Source: Nitrospinota bacterium
GTDB lineage: Bacteria > Nitrospinota > Nitrospinia > UBA9942
Assembly (NCBI GenBank): GCA_016234205.1
Contig: JACRGN010000126.1
Coordinates: forward strand, 1 to 6,872
DNA: 6,872 bases
Reading direction: 5' to 3'
This document shows positions 4,389 through 6,872 of the stretch, in pieces (positions within the stretch are counted from its first letter, which is position 1; the number at the start of each line of letters is the position of its first letter). A model generated the notes under the pieces. It saw only the letters and a program-made list of their open reading frames with translations. It was not told the origin of the DNA and made no database searches. The position numbers and the translations under genes are program-made.

Positions 4389-4430
4389 CAAAAAATTCAT
4401 CCCTTCCTCACCCTCATTGACCAAATTTAA
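4389..4430 (+). pseudogene. Fragment C: 5' part of the same methylase tail
   Basis: Directly after the DUF5615 stop, a frame reads QKIHPFLTLIDQI-stop. It corresponds to ELQPFITLVDQIL at the beginning of fragment B. At DNA level CCCTTC...GACCAAAT (4401-4426) matches 3587-3612 at 23 of 26 positions. Both copies start within a dozen bases of a toxin stop codon. The fragment is short, but the placement relative to fragment B makes chance unlikely. Confidence 0.6.
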
Positions 4431-4453
4431 AATAAAAAACAATCAAACAAAAC

Positions 4454-6274
4454 ATGCGCATTCATTATAATTCACTAAGAGATTTTCTGGCAAGGCTTGA
4501 GAGTGAAGGAGAATTAATAAGGATAAAAGAGAGGGTCTCTCCAATCCTTGAGGTTACAGAAATAACAGACAGGGTTTGCAAGTCTGGTAATGGCGGCAAG
4601 ACAATTCTTTTTGAGAATGTTGACAATTCCAATATGCCTGTTCTTATCAATGCCTTTGGGAGTAAAAAGAGGATGGCGATGGCACTCGGTGTTGATGATA
4701 TAGAGGAGATAGCCGGAGATATACAGGAATTGATTCAATTAAAGCCTCCTCAAAATTTTATAGAAAAGTTAAAATTTTTACCCCGACTTTTTGAAATATC
4801 CCATTACCCACCAAAGGTTATTACAGGTAAAGCTCCATGCCATGAAGTCGTCTTAACAGGCTCTGAAATAGACATCTTTAAATTTCCTATTCTAAAATGC
4901 TGGCCCCTTGATGGCGGGAGATTTATTACACTCCCTGTAGTCTTTACAAAAAGCCTTAAGGATAGGAAGAGAAATGTCGGTATGTATCGGATGCAGGTGT
5001 ATGATAAAAAAACTACAGGCATGCACTGGCACATACATAAAGACGGCGCTTCCCACTATGATGAATATAAAAAGGCTGGCAAAAAAATGGAGGTTGCAAT
5101 AGCAATAGGGACAGACCCTGTTGTCACCTACTCTGCTACAGCACCATTACCTTATGGTGTTGATGAACTCCTCTTTGCAGGTATGATAAGAAAAAAGGGT
5201 GTTGAATTGGTTAAATGCAAGACAATTGATATGGAAGTCCCTGCAACAGCAGAGATTGTCCTTGAAGGTTATGTAGAGCCGAATGAACTGAGAGAAGAGG
5301 GTCCTTTTGGAGACCATACAGGTTATTATTCCTTAAAAAGCGATTACCCTGTATTTCATATCACTGCAATTACCCACAGAAAAAATCCAATTTATTTTAC
5401 AACAATTGTCGGGAAGCCTCCAATGGAGGACTGCTATATGGGGAAGGCTACAGAGAGGCTCTTTCTCCCGATGCTTAAGTCACTAAACCCTGAGATTGTT
5501 GATATGGACTTGCCGTGGGAAGGGGTATTTCATAACTGCGTCATAGTATCCATGAAAAAGAGATACCCTATGCACGCAAGGAAATTAATGTCATCCCTCT
5601 GGGGCTCAGGACAGATGAGTTTCTCAAAGATGCTCTTGACTGTAGATGAGGCCATTAATGTTCATGACTATAAAGAAGTGGCTCTGAGACTTTTAAATAA
5701 TATTGATATTGAGAGAGATATTTATATAACTGAAGGGACTCTTGATGTGTTAGACCATTCTTCACCAAATTATATCTATGGTTCAAAAATCGGTGTAGAT
5801 GCTACTGAAAGAATAGAAGGTGAGGATAAGAGGAAAGAGGTAAGGGGCAGTGGTCAGTCGTCAGTGGTCAGTGAACAGTTAAAAGAAAAAATACCTGATA
5901 TCCTTGATATAAACATCCCTCTGAAGGATGTAAAAAATAGAGTCATTTTTATTTCAATAAAAAAGGATAAACCCTATCATGCAAGGGGAGTTGCTGAGAA
6001 GCTTTTTAAACTGACCAACGGGAACAACTCTATTAGGATTGCAGTGATTCTTGATGATGATATAAATATAAAGGATATTTCAACTGTAATATGGAAGCTC
6101 TTTAATAATACAGACCCGAAGAGGGACTTTTATTTTATTGATGGGAAATTGGCGATAGACGCCACCAAGAAATTGAAAGAAGAAGGGCATCCTCGTGAAT
6201 GGCCCCCTGAGATTATTATGGATGAAGAGATAAAGAAAAGGATAGATGAGAGATTTCCTTTGAAGATTATATAA
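4454..6274 (+). CDS. ubiD: UbiD-family prFMN decarboxylase, probably menaquinone biosynthesis type
   Basis: A 606-aa UbiD-family (de)carboxylase that should use prenylated FMN supplied by a UbiX partner (not in this window). The catalytic elements are present: NVGMYRMQ with R179, and EEGPFGDHTGYYS with E282 and D287, matching Arg173/Glu277/Glu282 of fungal Fdc1. W192-H193 and the MHWHIHKDGASHY loop shape the cofactor site. At ~600 aa it is longer than E. coli UbiD (~497). It resembles the long decarboxylases assigned to the futalosine menaquinone pathway, so that role is favoured, though other aromatic acid substrates are possible. The extra length is a C-terminal repeat: 360-455 and 494-573 share an H/N-x-VI-x-S-x-KK...HAR, LLNN/LFNN-D-x-x-RD, and GVDAT/AIDAT pattern. 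A heptad mini-repeat encodes the linker. No Shine-Dalgarno precedes the ATG. The next gene follows by 10 nt. Confidence 0.92.
   Translation: MRIHYNSLRDFLARLESEGELIRIKERVSPILEVTEITDRVCKSGNGGKTILFENVDNSNMPVLINAFGSKKRMAMALGVDDIEEIAGDIQELIQLKPPQNFIEKLKFLPRLFEISHYPPKVITGKAPCHEVVLTGSEIDIFKFPILKCWPLDGGRFITLPVVFTKSLKDRKRNVGMYRMQVYDKKTTGMHWHIHKDGASHYDEYKKAGKKMEVAIAIGTDPVVTYSATAPLPYGVDELLFAGMIRKKGVELVKCKTIDMEVPATAEIVLEGYVEPNELREEGPFGDHTGYYSLKSDYPVFHITAITHRKNPIYFTTIVGKPPMEDCYMGKATERLFLPMLKSLNPEIVDMDLPWEGVFHNCVIVSMKKRYPMHARKLMSSLWGSGQMSFSKMLLTVDEAINVHDYKEVALRLLNNIDIERDIYITEGTLDVLDHSSPNYIYGSKIGVDATERIEGEDKRKEVRGSGQSSVVSEQLKEKIPDILDINIPLKDVKNRVIFISIKKDKPYHARGVAEKLFKLTNGNNSIRIAVILDDDINIKDISTVIWKLFNNTDPKRDFYFIDGKLAIDATKKLKEEGHPREWPPEIIMDEEIKKRIDERFPLKII
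5848..5879 (+). repeat. CAGTGGT heptad mini-repeat inside ubiD
   Basis: Four consecutive 7-nt units (CAGTGGT, CAGTCGT, CAGTGGT, CAGTGAA) plus a final CAGT. They are read in frame as GSGQSSVVSEQ (residues 465-475). Heptads of this kind are usually dispersed intergenic repeats. Here the repeat lies between the two C-terminal repeat domains of UbiD, in a polar segment that should tolerate insertion. Confidence 0.8.
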
Positions 6275-6284
6275 GGAGTTTCAA

Positions 6285-6872
6285 TTGAGTAAGGAAGAAT
6301 TTAAAGAAAAAATTATTCCCCTTATCAATAAGTTTGAAAAGGACAAAAACCATTACCTTTCCAAAGAGTATCTTGAGGCACAGGTAAGAGAGGACTTCAT
6401 CAATCCATTCTTTGAAGCCCTCGGCTGGGATATAGAGAACAGGAAAGGCCTTTCCCCATTTGATAGAGAGGTCATCCTTGAAAAAGGGGAGACAACAGGA
6501 AGACCCCCGATAGATTCTTTCGGGGGCAGGCCCGACTACAATTTTCGCATAAATGGCGCCACCAAATTTTTTGTTGAGGCAAAGGCGCCCTCTGTCATCC
6601 TTGATAATGTCAACCATATCCTGCAAGCTAAGACCTATGCCTATAGCACCAAAGAGGTATATTTTGTAATACTCACTGATTTTGAAGGATTCAAGCTCTT
6701 TGATGCCTCCCTCAAGCCAAGCCATAAATTCCCCGGCGAAGGGCTTATCTTTGATTTCAAATACACAGAATATCTTGAAAACATTGATAAACTCTGGCTC
6801 CTCTCCATAGAAGAGGTAGAAAGAGGCTCTCTTGAAAAACTCTTACCGAGAGATGTCAAGAGCAAGCGTCTC
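6285..6872 (+). CDS. Type IIG restriction-modification enzyme, N-terminal nuclease part (runs off right edge)
   Basis: From TTG 6285 a frame stays open for 196 codons to the window edge. AAGGAG (6273-6278), overlapping the ubiD stop, lies 6 nt upstream, so TTG is the likely start and translation is probably coupled to ubiD. The N-terminus (KIIPLINKFEKDKNHYLSKE, YLEAQVREDFINPFFEALGWD, IENRKGLSPFDREVILE) is that of Eco57I-like type IIG enzymes, which fuse nuclease, N6-adenine methylase and specificity domains in roughly 900-1200 aa. The PD-(D/E)XK nuclease core is visible: RPD with D84, then FFVEAK with E98 and K100, followed by QAKTYAYSTKEVYFVILTDFEGFKLFD. An in-frame hairpin insert (about residues 74-82) lies just before D84. 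The methylase domain lies beyond the edge, so integrity cannot be judged. The frames on the opposite strand are shadows. Confidence 0.9.
   Translation, partial: MSKEEFKEKIIPLINKFEKDKNHYLSKEYLEAQVREDFINPFFEALGWDIENRKGLSPFDREVILEKGETTGRPPIDSFGGRPDYNFRINGATKFFVEAKAPSVILDNVNHILQAKTYAYSTKEVYFVILTDFEGFKLFDASLKPSHKFPGEGLIFDFKYTEYLENIDKLWLLSIEEVERGSLEKLLPRDVKSKRL
6504..6526. repeat. Hairpin mini-repeat inserted in the type IIG nuclease domain
   Basis: CCCCCGA (6504-6510) and TCGGGGG (6520-6526) form a 7-bp stem around a 9-nt loop, encoding PPIDSFGG. It is flanked by GGAAGACCC (6498-6506) and GGCAGGCCC (6525-6533), which match at 7 of 9 positions and both encode GRP. The whole looks like a 27-nt in-frame insertion with an imperfect flanking duplication, splitting an original TGRPDY motif. 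Confidence 0.6.

Noticed and set aside
3005..4430. CRISPR array or integron attC sites as explanation of the repeats
   Set aside because: The repeats are few, unequal in length, and recognisably the coding tail of a methylase gene. There are no regular spacers, no integrase, and no attC-like folded sites.
4070..4442. Overlapping frames in and opposite the DUF5615 gene
   Set aside because: No family motifs; the DUF5615 frame with its ATGA overlap explains the region.
6267..6865. Minus-strand frames at the right edge
   Set aside because: They are antisense to a 196-codon frame with clear type IIG restriction enzyme motifs and a good ribosome site.

Overview
This is an AT-rich bacterial window of accessory 'defence and addiction' character. 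It holds an XRE regulator, four two-gene toxin-antitoxin (TA) modules, endonuclease V, a UbiD-family decarboxylase of the menaquinone (futalosine-pathway) type, and the first 196 codons of a type IIG restriction-modification enzyme that runs off the right edge. The sequence alone does not fix the organism. Dense TA modules, type IIG enzymes, a long UbiD-like menaquinone decarboxylase and short palindromic or heptad mini-repeats inside genes suggest an anaerobic, free-living subsurface or sediment bacterium (for example a Nitrospirota- or deltaproteobacteria-like lineage). That is an inference from impression, not a classification.

Layout. 1-173: AT-rich control region with a likely promoter and two palindromes exactly 32 bp apart. 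174-497: XRE-family repressor. 565-1188: TA module 1, a 57-aa VapB-like antitoxin plus VapC PIN toxin. 1210-1356: fossil 3' end of a second XRE gene. 2143-1395 (minus strand): TA module 2, UPF0175 antitoxin plus DUF3368 PIN-like toxin, with a promoter inside an operator-like inverted repeat. 2938-2264 (minus strand): endonuclease V. 3114-3579: TA module 3, small antitoxin plus RelE/ParE-type toxin. 3802-4388: TA module 4, DUF433 antitoxin plus DUF5615 PIN-like toxin. 4454-6274: UbiD decarboxylase. 6285-edge: type IIG restriction-modification enzyme, probably co-transcribed with ubiD.

The most interesting structure is what lies between the TA modules. Modules 3 and 4 are embedded in broken copies of one sequence, the C-terminal tail of a type IIG/N6-adenine methylase-like gene (ending ...EIAIVEGKG-stop). 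A 3' fragment precedes module 3, a full 63-codon tail separates modules 3 and 4, and a 5' fragment follows module 4. The 33-nt end of this tail is 31/33 identical in its two copies. In both it forms a textbook promoter (TTGCAA, 17 nt, TARAAT) whose -10 box overlaps the fossil stop codon and points into the adjacent TA module. Modules 1 and 2 have a parallel arrangement with 3' ends of XRE genes (a good fossil at 1210-1356, a very short one at 2204-2224). The region therefore looks like a cassette array in which gene tails serve as shared homology and, for the methylase tail, as ready-made promoters.

Three coding or formerly coding sequences also carry in-frame mini-repeat insertions: a C5/G5 hairpin in the central methylase tail, a CAGTGGT heptad repeat in the UbiD linker, and a CCCCCGA/TCGGGGG hairpin immediately before the catalytic aspartate of the type IIG nuclease domain.
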